Positions 36,601 through 51,600 of a stretch of DNA of 64,000 nucleotides are shown here, in pieces; the first letter of the stretch is position 1, and every line of letters begins with the position of its first letter. The notes under the pieces are model-generated. The model made no database searches. It saw only the letters and a program-made list of their open reading frames with translations, and was not told the DNA's origin. The DNA lies in the NCBI GenBank assembly GCA_032358255.1, contig JAULBX010028603.1, forward strand, positions 62,001 through 126,000, read 5' to 3'. This DNA is from Heterotrichella gracilis. Taxonomy: Eukaryota; Sar; Xanthophyceae; Tribonematales; Xanthonemataceae. The translations under genes were made by a program, and so were the position numbers.

Positions 36601-39600
36601 TGATAACAGGAAGTGCAGAGTTGGTGCGTAGGGCTGGTGGTGGGAATAGCAAATGAAATGGAAAACGCTATGCACACGCTGTGGGATGCGTGCCTGCCCC
36701 ACTTAGTAAAGGGATAACATGGTGGTAAATGCCGATTTTGAAAAGGAAACTGTTGACATTGTTTGTCAGTCCCATTGAAATGCTGATCGCTCATTTATGT
36801 AACTTGATCAAGACAGGCAGGGCAACCCTAGCTGTGCAATAGTACCGACACAAATCCCCCTTTACGCCAGTGAGCGCCTCACCAGTTATCCCCCTGGGTT
36901 GCCCTCAGCAGCTCCCCACACCCAGGCGCTGCGCCAGGTGGAGGGTTGGGCAGCGCGGCTGCCTGCTGTGCCTCCTTCTCCCCCTCCCTCACCAGCGGTA
37001 CCAGGCGCTGCAGCAGGGCCAGCAGGTAGGGGGCAAGTTTGGGGTGGTGCAGCAGCGCAGACTTGACGGGGTGGTCTGCGGCACACGGGAGGCATGGGTC
37101 ACATGGGGCACAGCTGCAGTAGTAAAGCCATTAGTATAATGCGTACTTCACCCCATGCCAGACACCGTGTCCAGTCCATGCAGGCCACGTGGCTTGGGAG
37201 GGGAGACACTGGCATGCAGCAAACAGCAGAAGCGTTTCATGCAGTGACACACCAGGCAAAATGCGGCATGCATGCTTCTCACCTTGACTTGATTTCCCCC
37301 CTGCAATTTCCTTGCCCTTGCCCTCATGTTTCTCCCTGCCCTTCCTCCCCTCCTTCTCCTTCTCCTTCTCTTTTTCTTTCTCCTTCCCTTTCTCCTTCTC
37401 CTTCTCCTTTTCTTTCTCCTCTTCCCCTTCCCCTCCTCCTCCCTCCCCCTTGCCCTTGCGGTCAGCCCCCGCCAAACGCGCCAGCAGCATGAGCTGCAGC
37501 ACACGCACTGAGCGAGGCTGCGCCACATCAGCGTCATACATGGCCTGCAGCGCCGCCACGTCAGCGCCAAGGGGGGCGCCATCAAACAGCGCTGCCAGCG
37601 TGGTGGTGACCAGGTGGCGCGCTAAGGGGGGATCATGAGCGAGGCCCTGCACAGGGGGGGGAATCAAATGGGAGGTACGCAGATTTAACAACAGCACTAG
37701 TGTTGCTACACTGCACAAACCTACAATGATATAACACTGACAGTAAGAGGAGCTTGAAGTCTGCTGAGACCTTGCTGACTGCATTCACTGGGGGGGATGT
37801 GGTTGTGTGGGCATGGTTTTATAATTTCATGACATAAAAGGTTTCATTAAACGCAAACAATGCTGCTGTACATTTATTACAGCATGGACTGCATTCTGAT
37901 ATGCACACCCACATCCCGCCCCACCACCTGGCCACTCACCCTGGTGCCAACGCTGAACAGCACGTGGTAGGCGGGGACCAAGTCATGCGCAGGGATAGGC
38001 ACCCCTGGACCGCCTGTCACCCCCACCACCGCCTCCACCACCGCCCAGCTCAGCGCACAGCGCACGTGGTGCAGCGCAGCACTGGTGCCCTCCCCACTGC
38101 CTGTCTGTGTCGCACTCCTCTGGGGTACACTGTCCCTCTGCAGGGACAAGCACCAGGGTCATTGGCAAAAGAAACAAAAATTACCACAAGCATTACCATG
38201 GAACAGCAGGTACTTGAGGCTGCAAATTCGTATGCCACCTGCTGGATGGAGATTATTGACTGGATTCAAGGCGACAACAACAGGCTCAACAGACTGTCCC
38301 CGGTGTGCTATGTACGGCGCATTTGCACCCTGCGCAATCACCTGCACTTGCCCCTCCTGCTGCTCTTCCTCCTCCTTCACCTGCTCCCCCCAACCCTGCG
38401 CCCCCCACCATGCCCTCATGAGGCGGGCCGCCATGTGGCGCACAGGGGTGTGTGCTGATGTCAGCAGGGTGGCAGCAGCCAGGCGGCACAGCGGGCGCAG
38501 CAAGGCGGCGGCGGCGGGAGGGGCCACGAGAGCGTCAGGGCCCATGCCAGCCTGATCAGGGGGAGCACAGGCAAGGGGGTGAAATGCACAGGGGAGGACA
38601 TGGTGCAATGATGAACCTTGTTTGATTTATAGTTCCGACATTCTGAGCGCATGTTGCTCTTTGCGCGCCCCCCTGGGATTAAGACCGCTCTATATGAGGA
38701 GTTGCCTATGGTTCTGACGGCATGGCTGTGAAACAATATTCATCTCCAACCTATTACTACATCATTCAACTGTTGAGCAGCAGGCACATTTCAGCAGCCC
38801 CCAAGGCTACATGGCATTACGATGGCATTTGCATATACTGTACCTGCATGTCAGCCCGCACACCCGTTGCGCAGCCATCACCCACCTTGGCCAACACCGC
38901 CTGCGCCGCCGCCTCCACCAGTGCCAACCCCACATGGCAGCAGTGCAGGCACACGCGCAGGTCGGCCTCAGGTGCCCCGCCCCTGGCCAGCAGCGATGTG
39001 AGGACTGTGTCCAGCGGTGTGAGCGCCAGGCCTGCCATCTCACAAGGGTCATCACAGGTAGACAGAAAGGCCGCCAGGTGCCAGGTGTGCTCGCCAGTGC
39101 GGCCATCGACAGAGAGGATCTGGGCCGATGAAGGGGGAGAAAATCAGTAGGGATCCATAATAAATACCCCAGCAAAATAGGCTCCCCACTATATACAGGC
39201 TTTGTGGCTACACGCGACAACGCGCCACTGCCCAAGGGTGATGTTGACAAGAAGGACCCAGTTATTGCTTAGTGGATGTGACACCCGCACCTGCCTCCAC
39301 ACCTTCCGAGCACCCTAGCTGGCCTCACCTCGCCCAGCGCCCGCAGGTATGTCCAGCAGCTGACGTCCTGCCACGTGGCATTTGACCCTTCAGCTGCTGC
39401 CACCTGGCGCAAGGCACGCAGCGCTCCCGCCAGGCACCGCTCATCAACCTCACGCACAACTTCCAGCGCTCCGCCCCCATGCGTGGCCACCCCCTCACCG
39501 CTGACATCAGCACTGGCCCCTGCCACGTCAGCAGCACCCCCTCTGCTGACATCAGCGCCATGCTCCACAGCACACAGCAGGGACAGCGCACCCCCCACCG

Positions 39601-42600
39601 CCGCCCCATCCACCTCGCTACTTGCACCCAGCCACGGGGGCAGGCACACCACCTCCCAACACGCCTCCCTCACATCCTCCCCCACCTCCCCACCTCCCGC
39701 CTGCCGCAGCGCGCCCGCCGCCAGCAGCGCCTGCCCCGCCACATACCCCGCCGCACCCCACTCCAGGTCAGCATGTGCCAGGTGGACAGGCAGGCGCATC
39801 GCGGCAGCAGCCACAGCACCCGCGGCTGCGATTGGCCCTGTTGCACCCCCCGCCTGCGGCGCCGCTCCCCCCTGCTGCCCCGCCTGCAGCTCTGTCTTGC
39901 GCCGCGCGTACACCTCCATCTGGTCGATGCGTGGGTGCACACCGATACCATGCGCACGCCCAACCTACAGCAGGGCCACCATTCAGTGAGGATGTGGAAA
40001 AATGGCTCACAGTTGAGACGGTCCAGCTGCTGCGCCAGGCAAACTCATACGTTTATACAGCTCTGGAGAATACAGCTCTGTTGCTCCCAGCACCATCTGT
40101 CATGTCACCCCCCTTGTGCCCATCCATGCACACCTACCAGCATGGAGCCATGGTCTTGCCCACTCCACACCCCACACCCTCCTCCCTCTCCTACCCACCT
40201 TGAGCGTGACTGTGGGGTGGTGCTGCAGCGCCTCCTCAGCAGTGAGAGGCAGGCTGTACCAGCGCTTGGCACCGCCACCCCTCAGCACCACCCTCCGCCC
40301 CGCCAGCCACACATCCCTGGGTGCCGCCTGTGGGCCGCTGCCTCCCACCAGCAGCCGCACCCCCACCACCGCCAGGTTGTCGTCAGGGGGGCGAAGGTAG
40401 ATGCGCATGCCGCCAGAGGAGGGCGCCTCAAGGTGCGAGTCAGGCGAGGACAGGGCACGGCGAGCACCATCGGCACCGCCTGCATGGAGTGGTGGTGGTC
40501 ATGGTGGTGGTGGTGAGGAGAGTTGAGGAGAGGTGGTGGTGGAACCCTCATGCGCCATGATAGGGTAGACAGGGTGGTAAGAGTGGACTGTTACCGTGAT
40601 GTATCGTTGCGCTGTCATCTAGTTTTGCACGTGCACATGCACGTGCATGCAGCAGATGATATGCACGTGGGGATACGTGTGGGGATGCAAGCAGCAGTAG
40701 AGTGCATGGGATGCCTGCCACCTCCCCACAGCATCCATCAGTGTGCATGAGCCTACCACCAGCACCCACCTGCCCCACCCAGATCACCCGACATCAGCAC
40801 GTCAGCCGTCACAGCCTGAGTAGACTCAAAGAAGTCCACTGGGAAGGTGGGCGGTGGCAAACCCCCCTGCTGCCCCTCCTCCTCCCCTACATCCTCATCA
40901 TCTTCATCCCCTTCCTCACTGTCCAGCTCCTCGTCATCATCATCATCATCATCGTAGTCAAGGTCGTCGGCATCAGCGGGGCGGGCAGGGGAGGCAAGGG
41001 CGGTGGGTGGGGAGGGGGAAGGTGCGGAGAGGACGGCGGGGGAGTGGGTGGTCGTGGGGGCGGGAGCGGTGGTGGTGGTATTATTGGTGGTGCTCCTGCG
41101 CATGCCTGTGACAGGGATGGGCCAGATCAGGGGCGTACGCAGCGACGCGGAGTTAAAAGGGGTGGCCATGCGGCAGCAGCCCAAGCAGGGTTTCACACAG
41201 GTGAACAAAGATGATGGTGCGTGAAGTATAAGTACACCAAGTACCCCAAGAACGGCACTGCTGCCCGCGATAACACGCCAGTTTCCACGGGGTTTGCAGC
41301 ACAAGCCAAGCCCCCACCCACCCACCCACCCACCTAGCAGGAATCCCTCCACCGTAAGGGGCGTCACCTTCCCCGTTGCGCCTGCAGCTTGCGCCTCCCT
41401 TGGTCCCACATGGACCTCCCCAGGCCCCGGTGTTGTAAGGAAGTGCAGGAACCCCTTTTCGCCAAGCAGGACCACCACGCTCTGCTGCGTTGCAGGCAGG
41501 GGTATGCTTGCCATCCCCTCGACACATGTCTCCCCGGTGTCCTGCACACACACATGGCCACATGCAATCAGCGACACAGGGCACATGAGTGAAGCCAACG
41601 GCATGCAGATGTCGCAGTGGGGCAGTGACTGGCAGAGCAGTATCGGCGGTGCCAATCATCACAAGTTGCTGCACAGGAGCAATGACCTTGCAAGCAGTGC
41701 CTTCCCACCCCCTGCACGTAGTAGTAGGCCAGCACCGAAGGCGGCAGTGGTGGACTGCAGCTCCAACCACCACCACGACCACCACCATCACCACCATCTG
41801 CCTTAGTGATGACAGCAGCCAGACAATGAGGGCGCCTCACCCACCTGTGACATGAGATTCTGCAGCTGCAGCGCACATGTGCCCCCTTCCCCTTCTTGCC
41901 GCTGCACACACAGTGCCGCCGCCATAGGTATGCCCCCAGGCCCCTTCTCACTCCCCGTCACGCACATCAGGGCGGGGCTGCCCAGGGTGGCGCGGGCCAG
42001 GGGCAGCAGGGGCACTTCAAACACGTGGCTCAAGCTCACGTTCCTGAAGACCTCACTGGCTGAAGATCCAGTTTGCATGTCTGCGGGCGCCCAATGGTCA
42101 AATGCGGTGCCATTCCACTGTGCCAAGATCAGCTGGGCGGACTCAGTCTCCGGGTCCCCAAAGGCTGTAAAAAGGATCCCCATTGCTGGGGAGAATGCCA
42201 GGGATTTGCCATACCAGTGGGGCCCAACCAGGGCTTCTGGTGGGCACTGGGGTGAGGCTGTGAGGCTGGCGGTTGGGGCGGCTGGCGACGAGCTAGGTGA
42301 AAGAGTGGCATCGGCAGGTGAGGGCAGCTGTGCGCTGCATATGGCCCCCTCCTGCGTGATGATGGCGCAGTGCCACTGGACCTCCTGGCTACCACATTGC
42401 TCCTGCACGACCACACCCGCACTGAAACCCATGCATTGACACAACAATGGTAAATGAAATACATGTACCGTCAACCCTGCAACTCTGCACCCACATGAAT
42501 GTACTTCCAGTCAGTATTGCCTCATACCTGCCCCCTGACCGCATGCCATTGGAACAGTGTGCTGCCCGCCACCTGCCCCCGATCCGGCGCCACCACCTCC

Positions 42601-45600
42601 AGCCGCGGCGCCCCCGCACTCCCCGCAAGGTCGTATAGCTGTACTCCCCTGGCCAATGTGACAGCCAGCCAGGTGTCGCTGCCTGGCACCCACTCCAGTG
42701 CCAGCACTGTGCCGTGGTTGGGCGGCAGGGTGATGGGCAGGCGGTCAAGCACCTTGCCAAGGGGGGTAAGCGTCCACACCTGGGCAAATAACGGGAAATG
42801 GTAACCGGTATGCAGGTGCCGGGCAGCGTGCTTGTGTTTGTGCACAAGATGTCACCATCAAGGCTGAGGCAGGTGTGCATATTAACCACTGCCAAACATG
42901 CATGAAGTGATCAAACCTGCATTATGTGACTGCTCACGTGAACCACCACAGAGTGCATGCCCCCTCCCACATGCAGCTGTACCTGCACCACTGTCATCCC
43001 TGCAACCGCCAGGTGGCTGCCGCTCCACGCAACCTGCACCACCTCAAAGCCAGCAGGGTGGCAGGCAAGCGCCATACGCTGGGGAGGAGGCGGGGAGGAG
43101 GGGGAGGAGGAGGAGGAGGGTGCCGCAGCCCCACCCCCGGCGCCACCACTCCCGTCCAGGTCCCCGACGCACGTCCCTGTGTCGATTATTGCCACGTGCG
43201 CCCCCCTTGCCACCGCCAGCGCGGCCCCTCCCGGCGCTGCCGCCACCATGCGCCGCTGCACCGTGCCGCGCTCCACCGCTGCGCGCACCTCGCGCCCAGC
43301 AGAGGTCCTGCAGCAGGAGTGAAGGCATTAGCAGAGCTTGTCAACAACTTTGGCAATGGTAAGTTCGCTGGGTAATGTGCAGGAAAAGCAATGCCACTGC
43401 AGTACCAGGTCGTACACTGGCGGTGGCGCACATGGCAATGACAAGCGCAGTGGCATGCCTGGTACAGTATGCAGCTGCCTTTTGAGGTCCAGGCATGCAG
43501 GCAATCACGTGGCTCCTCACCCTTCCCCTCCCCTTGGCTTGGCCTCAAATCCGCTTAGCTTCACGATGCGCCGCAGCTGCACCAGGTGGCGGGGGTGGGC
43601 GATGGAGACAGGCACCTGCAGGGCGGGCGGACAGGTCAAGGGAGGGGTATCAGGCGGAAGAGCAACAAGAAGGCAAAGCGTAGTCATGTTAAGGACCGTG
43701 TGGGCTAAGCAGCATTTGAGTTGTCCATGTGGTGATCCGCATGAGCTAAATTAGATGCCTATGTGGAAGCCACAATGGCACCTGCCATCCCATGCAATAC
43801 AACACACGAAAGACCCTCTCTTCCATCCCCCATTTCGCCGTCTGGTGACAGCAATGACCACCCAACGGGGGACAGGCGTGGGTGCGGTCCATGTGTTCCC
43901 ATGCCCCTCGCACCTTGGCAGGCAGTATCAATTGTCCGCCTGCCGCCTCCACAATTGTGGCCATCCGCTCCATTGCGCTGCGCCCACTGGCACACATGCG
44001 GGTGGCCAGGCTGGAGCAGTCCCGCAGTGCCTGGCACAGCACAGCCTGCAAGGGGATGGGGGACACACTGGGTCACGTGGCGCAGCAATGGGGGCAACAC
44101 AGGGCATACTTACACGGCAGGCAGCCAGGTCCGCATACAACTACAACAGGGACACAGCTGGGCATTGCACCCCTTGGCTGCTTTGTCATGACCAGTGGCA
44201 GAGGTGCTGTGTGGCAAATGCGTACCTGGCTGATGGGGGCCTCTTCCAGGCTGGCAGGGCTGTGCATAGCTCCCCTCAGCGCCGCTCCTGCCACCTGCAC
44301 CACCTGAGGATCCACCAGCATGGCACCAGCACCAGCGCCCGCCACCACACTCTGCAGCAAGGGGGCACAGCATGCATGTGGGATATGAGCACCACATGGA
44401 ACATCGCCACCAGGGCACCACACAAAAACATCAGAACCACTAGCCACCGATTTGGTAAGTTCTTACTCACTCCAAGAGATTCAGACTTTCAATTCTGTGT
44501 GACAGTACATGTTTTGCTCAATCACATCACATGCTCACCAGCCCCCCCAGTAGGACCTTGCGTGGCAATGCATGCTGTCAATCAACACACACAGCGTAAG
44601 CCAAGCCAAGGTATTGAAGGTCCGCCTGCCATCCACCCACCTGCCACATGTCTGGCCCAACATCCTCCGCCATCCATTCCAGCGTGCTGCCAAACACATC
44701 CCCCACCTCACCCGCCGCCCACTCTGGTAAGCTGCCAAGTGCATCCCCAGGCTCCCCAGTCACGTCAGCATCACCATTGCCGCCACCACCTCCACCAGTC
44801 GCTGGCGCACCCGCAGGCGCAGCCGCAGCGGCGGGTTGCCCGCCCGCCCCTGCCGGCATGCAGCGGCAGGGTATGCCCCCCGCCCCCGCTCCGCAGTCAC
44901 AGAAGAACCTGGACTTTGCTGAGTACACCACATCGTGACCCGCGTGGCACACCTGCAGGGGGTTAGGGTGCGGGGGTTGGCTCATGGGTAGGGCTTAGCA
45001 GAGGGCTTCACATAGATGCACCAAGGTCCCCTCATTGCATGCGCAGACATGCTCCAGCAACAGTGATGCACCTGCCAAGCCCCTTCCCCTCCCTCCCCTT
45101 GCCAGGGCTGCACATCGCCATTCAAGCATGGACACAGCAGCACAGCGGTGCTAAAGAGTGCTGTGCAACAACATATTGTCTGCCCTCCTCACCTTTGCGC
45201 ATGTGCTGCAGCACCCCTTGGAGTCCACAAGGCTGCACGTGTAGCAGAAGTACCAGTGCTGCTCAATGAAGGCCTGGCCACTGCGAGCAAAGCTGCACAG
45301 CTGGGAGGCGGAGGGGGCGGGGGCGGAGGAGGAGGAGGGAGCGGCAGCGCCAGGGGCTTGCGCAGGACTGAAATAAGAGGGTGAAATGGGGTGAGATGGT
45401 GGAGGAACAACCTGCGATCAGCGTGCACATTTCGTAGCATGCGTTGCTATGGCGATGAACACACTAAAATCAACACAAATTATTGAGTGATCACGGTTAT
45501 GCTGATATCCCTAGTTGAGATGGCACCAAGATGGCCACCAGCAGCCTTCACATCACATTACATCCCATGCATGCCCCCGAAGCGATGCATCCAAGATGGC

Positions 45601-48600
45601 CACCAGCAGCCTGCAGCCTGGCAATGCATGGCTCAAGAGTAGCTGTGCCCCCCTACCGCTGCCGTGCCGCCTCCCCCTCCGCCTCCTCATCAGATGCCCC
45701 ATCCCCATCCTCCACCCTCTGGAAGTCATCATCAATCTCCTCTCCTGGGGAAACAAGGGGACAGGTTGACCACACTCAGCATGGTTCGGCAGCATGCTCG
45801 CGGCATTGCAAGTTGGCCACCCTAGGCAGCCAGCTCAGCCTGCGCAACCACCTGCCTGCACCATTGGCTGCTACATGTGGCATGGTGCCAGTTGCACACC
45901 TTCACAGGCACAGTAAATAACAATGTAACACAAAATAGGTACGACAAAAATGAAAAAAAGATTCTTTTTTATTTATTTATTTATTTATTTACTATCCGTG
46001 TATATGCGAGTCTGCTGAGGTTACCTGGTCCACCAGTGACCCCACACCACGCATTCCTGTCCTTCACAAGCACCCCCCCCTACCTTCCTCACTCTCCTCA
46101 TCCAGCTGCTCCTCCTGGCCGACATCGTCATCAAAGTCCACATCATCATCAGCGGTCACGAAACCCCCATCCACATCCTCGTGCCCATGCACCCCAGGGG
46201 GCGTGCTGGCAGCGTGGTGTGCAGGCGCTGACATGGCGTGCGCTTGCGGCTGCAGTGCCGCCATGAGCGACGCTTGCAGTAGATGCATCAAGGGGGTGAA
46301 AGGAAGCAAGTGGGCAGGCTCCTGCGGGGACGAAACCAACCATTAGCAATGCCAGTTACCAGCAAGCTGGCCCAATGAGCATGTATGCAACAACACATCT
46401 GCCTAATGCAAGACTGCAAGTCGATAGACTTCTGGATGTTTGGCATTGGTCATGGATGGTTGCGAGCATGCTTACAGAACCAGCAGTGCAAGCAGCGCGG
46501 CAGGCAGCGCGCAATGTTGCACGAGCTGTTGGACATGTTCGTGTTCAAGTTCTGTGCCCCATTGATGTGCGCATCCCACCACAGGCACACATCACAGCCA
46601 CAGCCACTCACGCACCAGAGGTGCATGCGGGTCATCCAGACGCGCCACCAGTGTGCCCAGGAATGCCATGCATGTGGCCAGGCCCTGCGCACCCAGACCC
46701 GCAGCCCCCTCGCACACCAGCATAACCGCCTCACCACCACTCACGCTGTAGCCCTGGGAGGAAAGCCAAGGGGTGAGACATAGGGGCAGGAGGGGCAGGC
46801 AGCAAGGTGGAGGAATACACCCCGCAGGCCAACTTGTATAGTACCGCCATTGCGCAAGGCCACTCTGGACTCTTGCCCCTTCTGGCCAGCCAGTTGCATG
46901 GTAATGGGTGTTTTCAAACACCACATGTGCAGCACCCCTCACCCTTCTTACCACGCTATTGTTGGCTAGGGAACAGTCTACGGTGCCTGCCAGAGTTGCT
47001 TCAATCAGCTGGCAGCGCAGGGAAGCCACCTCATCATCCACTCCCACCCCTTCACCACCACTCTGCCCAGGCTGCTGTTGGCTGTCACACGAGGAGGGTG
47101 ACTCCTGTGCTGAGTCAGGCTCAAGGAGGAGCGGCGGGGAGGCGCCAGGTGGCGGCACCAGGAGTGACCTCAGCAGCTTGCCTGCCGCTCGCCTGGTACC
47201 CTCGGGGGCGCTAGCGTCCACCACCTGCGCCTTGAGCACACCCACGTACTGGTCCTGATCATCCAGGAGGTTGCGGATGACAATAGCGGTGGCATCAGAG
47301 GGCCAGGACTGGGTGATGACCAGCAGGCACTCGAATATGTGCTCATTGGCAGCCGCATCAGCGCTGCCCAGCGCCCCACACAGGCTGGCAACAACCGGCT
47401 GCAGCTGGGCGCATGAGGGGGCACCGGGCGATAGCCCTGCCTTGTCCGTCAGCCCTGCCAGTGCCGTCAGCGCCATTCGTATGACAGCCGACCTCCCCTC
47501 CACTGCCAAGCCGCATCCCTGCAACACATTCCACTGATCAAAAGGGACATCTGAATGCAGCCAGGGACAGCAGCAGCGTCATGAGAATGTCCATGCTGTT
47601 GATGGGAGCAAAACTGCATGTTGGTTATACCATCGGAGCAATCACCACAACCATGAACCAGCATGCACGCGGTCCTCCTTTTCCAACCAGCATCAACCCC
47701 CTTCCGAGCCCCTCTACCTGGTTGGCGGCCAGTTGCAGTGCTGCCTGTATGTGTGTGAGCGCCACGTCAGCACCTCCAGACCATGTGCACACAGTCCCTG
47801 GCTGCAGCTTGGACCTGCAGAAAGGAACAGGGTCTGAGACAAACGTACACACGTGCAATTCCGCACACCCATGTATCCATCACACGCACGAAACCACACC
47901 AATGCAGCATCCTTGCAAGATTGCGCACCTTGCCTGGCCCCACAGCAGTGGCTGCAACACCGCTGCAGCACACACCTCACCCAGCTCCTGCTGGCAGGCC
48001 TGCACATGCACACGCACACTCAGCAGGCTACCATCCATGCATGACCCATGGTGATCAGCACCTTGGGGCAGGGACATGGCTGACTCGCTGGCACACACGC
48101 GGCGCACTGCTGGCTGTATGCACGCCACACACCACACAGAGCCACATGCCCATCCATTCCGGGCCTCACACTACCCACTGCGCACATTCTCCTCAAACAG
48201 CAGCCACATGAGACTTGCCTGGCTTGTCTCCCCTGCCTGCTGCCGCAGCTCAGCCAGTGCCGCAGCGCCAGCTGTCAGCGCACGCACCACGCTGTGCAGG
48301 GCAGCGCTGGCGGGATGCGGGGACTGGGGCAGCCCATGGGTGACCAGGGTGGATATGGAAGGGGATGCAGAGGGGGGCAGGCGTGCCGGCGGTGAAGGAT
48401 TTTGCGGCCAGCCTGCAGAAGAATAGTTAAATAAAACTGTAGCAAGCCAGCATGGCATCCTTCCCAATAAAAGGGTGGACCACCCCAATATTGTCAGAGA
48501 TGGCTGCAAAAGTACCCCAAGGAACGATTGCTGCATAAATCTGACAGCCACTGACGTCACATGGCACACCCCTGCGCCACCCACCTTGCTCCCGCTGCCA

Positions 48601-51600
48601 CCACAGCTGCCTGCTGAGCCAGAGGGTGGCCCCTAGCGCCACCACCTCCAGCCCCCCCTCCACCTCATCCACCTCCAGTGCCAGCTGCACCACGTGGGCA
48701 ACAGCATCCCGCTGCACGCCATGAGAAACAGTGTCAGCACAGCCACGCGTATACACGCAGCGCGCATAACATTGCACCACAGCAATGGGGGTGTCATGCT
48801 CAATGTAGGTTATGCTGCAGGGTTGCGGGTTAATGTACAAGATTCTTGCATTTCAGCACACCTGGTTGCTGTTCTCCATGCGCTGCGCCAGCTCTGCCTG
48901 CAGGGCTGGCACAAGAAGGGAGGACAGCGCGCGCACAAGGCCACATGCACTGCCAACCAACTTGCTCACATCCTCGCCGCCTGGGGTTTGGTCAGGTGGT
49001 GCGTTGGCCTGCGCTTGCTGCAAGGTGGGCAGCATGGCAGCGGCAAGTGTGATCATCAGCTCCGACGAGGCGCAGCAGGTGCTGACCTGGAACCCAACTG
49101 GCAGCTGGTCGCCAGCCGCATAGGCAGCCATCTCGCCAGCAGCGCTGTCCATGAGCGCAGCCAAGCGAGGCATGATGCTGCCAACATCTGCACTGGAGCC
49201 TAGCATGTATACAGCCACAGGAAGGATGTCCAGGTTTGCTGCCAGGCTGCCAGCATTTGCCTGCGCCGCTTTCTCCAACGTTGCTTCCAATCCTGCCCCC
49301 AGCCCCTGGTCGCACCACATCCTTGCCACCGCCTCCCTCACCCAGCCCGCCCCCACCAGTGGATCGGTGCCATGTTTGTCCACCTGGCGCCACAGCCAGT
49401 CAATGGCAGCCGCTGCATGCACCGCCACCCATTGCGCTGCCTGGTCAAACGATGCCATGGTCGGCAAGCTGCTGACGTGGACAGGCGGCAGGCCGGGGTG
49501 GGCTGTCACCAGCGCGGCGCAGCTGGCCTTGATTTGGTCCACACTGGTTGCTGTGGCGAGCATGGGGTCTGCGGCTGCATCCAATCCCTGTAGATCATCC
49601 ATGGGGACCAGCAGTGGGGACATGGAGGCTGTCGACGGGCCATCCAGCATGCTGTGCCTGCTCCCCTGACCCATCTGCTGGAGCCACGCTGTTGCCACTG
49701 CACTACCCCCCCCCCCTGCAGCTGACCCCCCATGTAGCAGGTTCTGTACCCCCTGCACCACGTGCGCTGCGGGAGCCCTCCCGGGGTACTTGGCTGCATA
49801 GTGCACAATGCCCACCAAGGTGGAAAACGCCAGGGCGGTGGCCACAGGGGAGGACGCCTGCGCCCACCGCCGCTTCACCGCCGCCCCGATCTGGTCGCAG
49901 CCCACGAGGGCGCTGCAGGCGATGTGCGCTACGTGGCTTGGCCCCAGGTAGTGCAGCCCCAGCAGCAGCAGGTGCAGGCGAGGGGGGTCCACCAGCCAGG
50001 CAAGCATTGCTGGGTCGGCGGAGTGCGCGCCGGCTGAGGTGGCGGCAGCGATGAGGCGGCCAATGAGGTTGAGCCACATGTGTGTGATGGCGGCAGTGAG
50101 GGCGGATCCTGCGGGGGAATGGGCATCTAGTTGGGGGGGAGTGCCATGGTGCAGGATGGGATTGCGGCAACCTGCACCCACATGCAAGCAGGGTATGCGT
50201 CAGGGCAGTGGGGAGCCCCATGGGAAGCAGGGTGTGCGTCAGGGCAAGGGCAAAGGTACTGTGCAATGGGGTACATGTACATCACAGATTGTGCAATTAT
50301 GCAGAATATTGCTGAGTCATGATTGGACTGATTGTTGTGTGCGCTTTACTTGGAGTTGCTTCAAGTGAGCCCTGAGCTGCCTCTCGAGGCGATCACAGGC
50401 ATGGTGTGCACCCCGTCCATGCACCTCAGGGATGCATGCCCCTGGCATGAAGGGCATGTGGGGCCAACAGACAGACATGCACATCAACCGCAGCAACTAT
50501 GGCATCTGGATGCACTGTATGCTCAGGTGTGCAACATGCCAGCACCATGCAGGTGTGGAGCACCACACCTTCACCCTCTCCCTCCCCAGCTTCGTTGTCG
50601 TTCTTGCTCCCCTGGCTGAGCAGCACCCGCGCCACGCACCCCATCAGGCACGGCGGACAGGCGCAGCCATAGTCGCCAGGTGGCAGCGGCGCGCACAGCA
50701 CAAGCACCACCAGGCAGCGCACCACATCCTCCCTCCCCATGGTGCCCTGTATGATTGCCCCCACGAGGGTATCCACGGCTGCATCCAGGCCAGCAGCACT
50801 GACGTGGCTCCCATGGCTGCCAGGCAAAGAGTGCTCCTCCGCAGGGCTGCGCAGCTCCTGCGCCCAGTACATGCCCACCAGTGGAAGCAGGGGCAGGACA
50901 TGCTGCTGCACATCCATCCCAGGGAGATACTGCAGCGCGGTGGCGTAGCTGTCTATGCCTGCCAGCACCACCCCTGCCCATGCCTGCAGCACCTGGGCAG
51001 GGCTGTGCCCCTGGCCCTGGCCCTGGCCAGCTGGCTCATCAAACATGCCCCCAAAGTATGTGGTGGGGGATGAGGGGCTGGTGTCGGTGTCATCGTCAGA
51101 CTCCAGGGATGGCGCAGCAGGCAGTGGCGGCGGGGCCTCCTCCTGAGAAATCTGGCATCCGGCAACCAGCAGCAGGCGCGACAACAGGGCTACATGCTCT
51201 GGGGTGACATCTTCGGCAGCCGCATGGCCCACCACGTGCGCAAATGTTCTCGCCAGGGTTGGAGGGATGGTGGCCGCTGCCGCCACCGCAGCCTGCCTGT
51301 TGAGCGCATACGGAGGGGAGAGCAGTGCACCGCCACCCGCCGGTGTCTCCTCCCCATGACCGCTGGTCGAGGTAGGGGGTGCTGCTGCAGCAGGCTGCGA
51401 GGGGTCGCTCCATGTCTGCGGCAGGTGCCCCTCCAGGTAGGTGGCCAGTGAGGCCAGGAGCGTGGTGTGCAGCTGAGAGGCCAGGGCGCTGGAGGGCGCA
51501 AGCAGGTCCGTAAGCTGCAGGCATACCCCGGTGATGCCACCTGGCAGGCTGTGATGGGCTGGCTGGGTGGCGCTGGCGCTGGCGATGGCCACTTCAGCGC

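Noticed and set aside
39479-40516. 345-codon plus-strand open frame
   Set aside because: Antisense to UBR4 exons with clear BIG matches; composition is typical of a shadow frame.
43755-44966. 403-codon plus-strand open frame
   Set aside because: It crosses several UBR4 exons and introns in antisense, is His/Pro-rich, and has no family resemblance.
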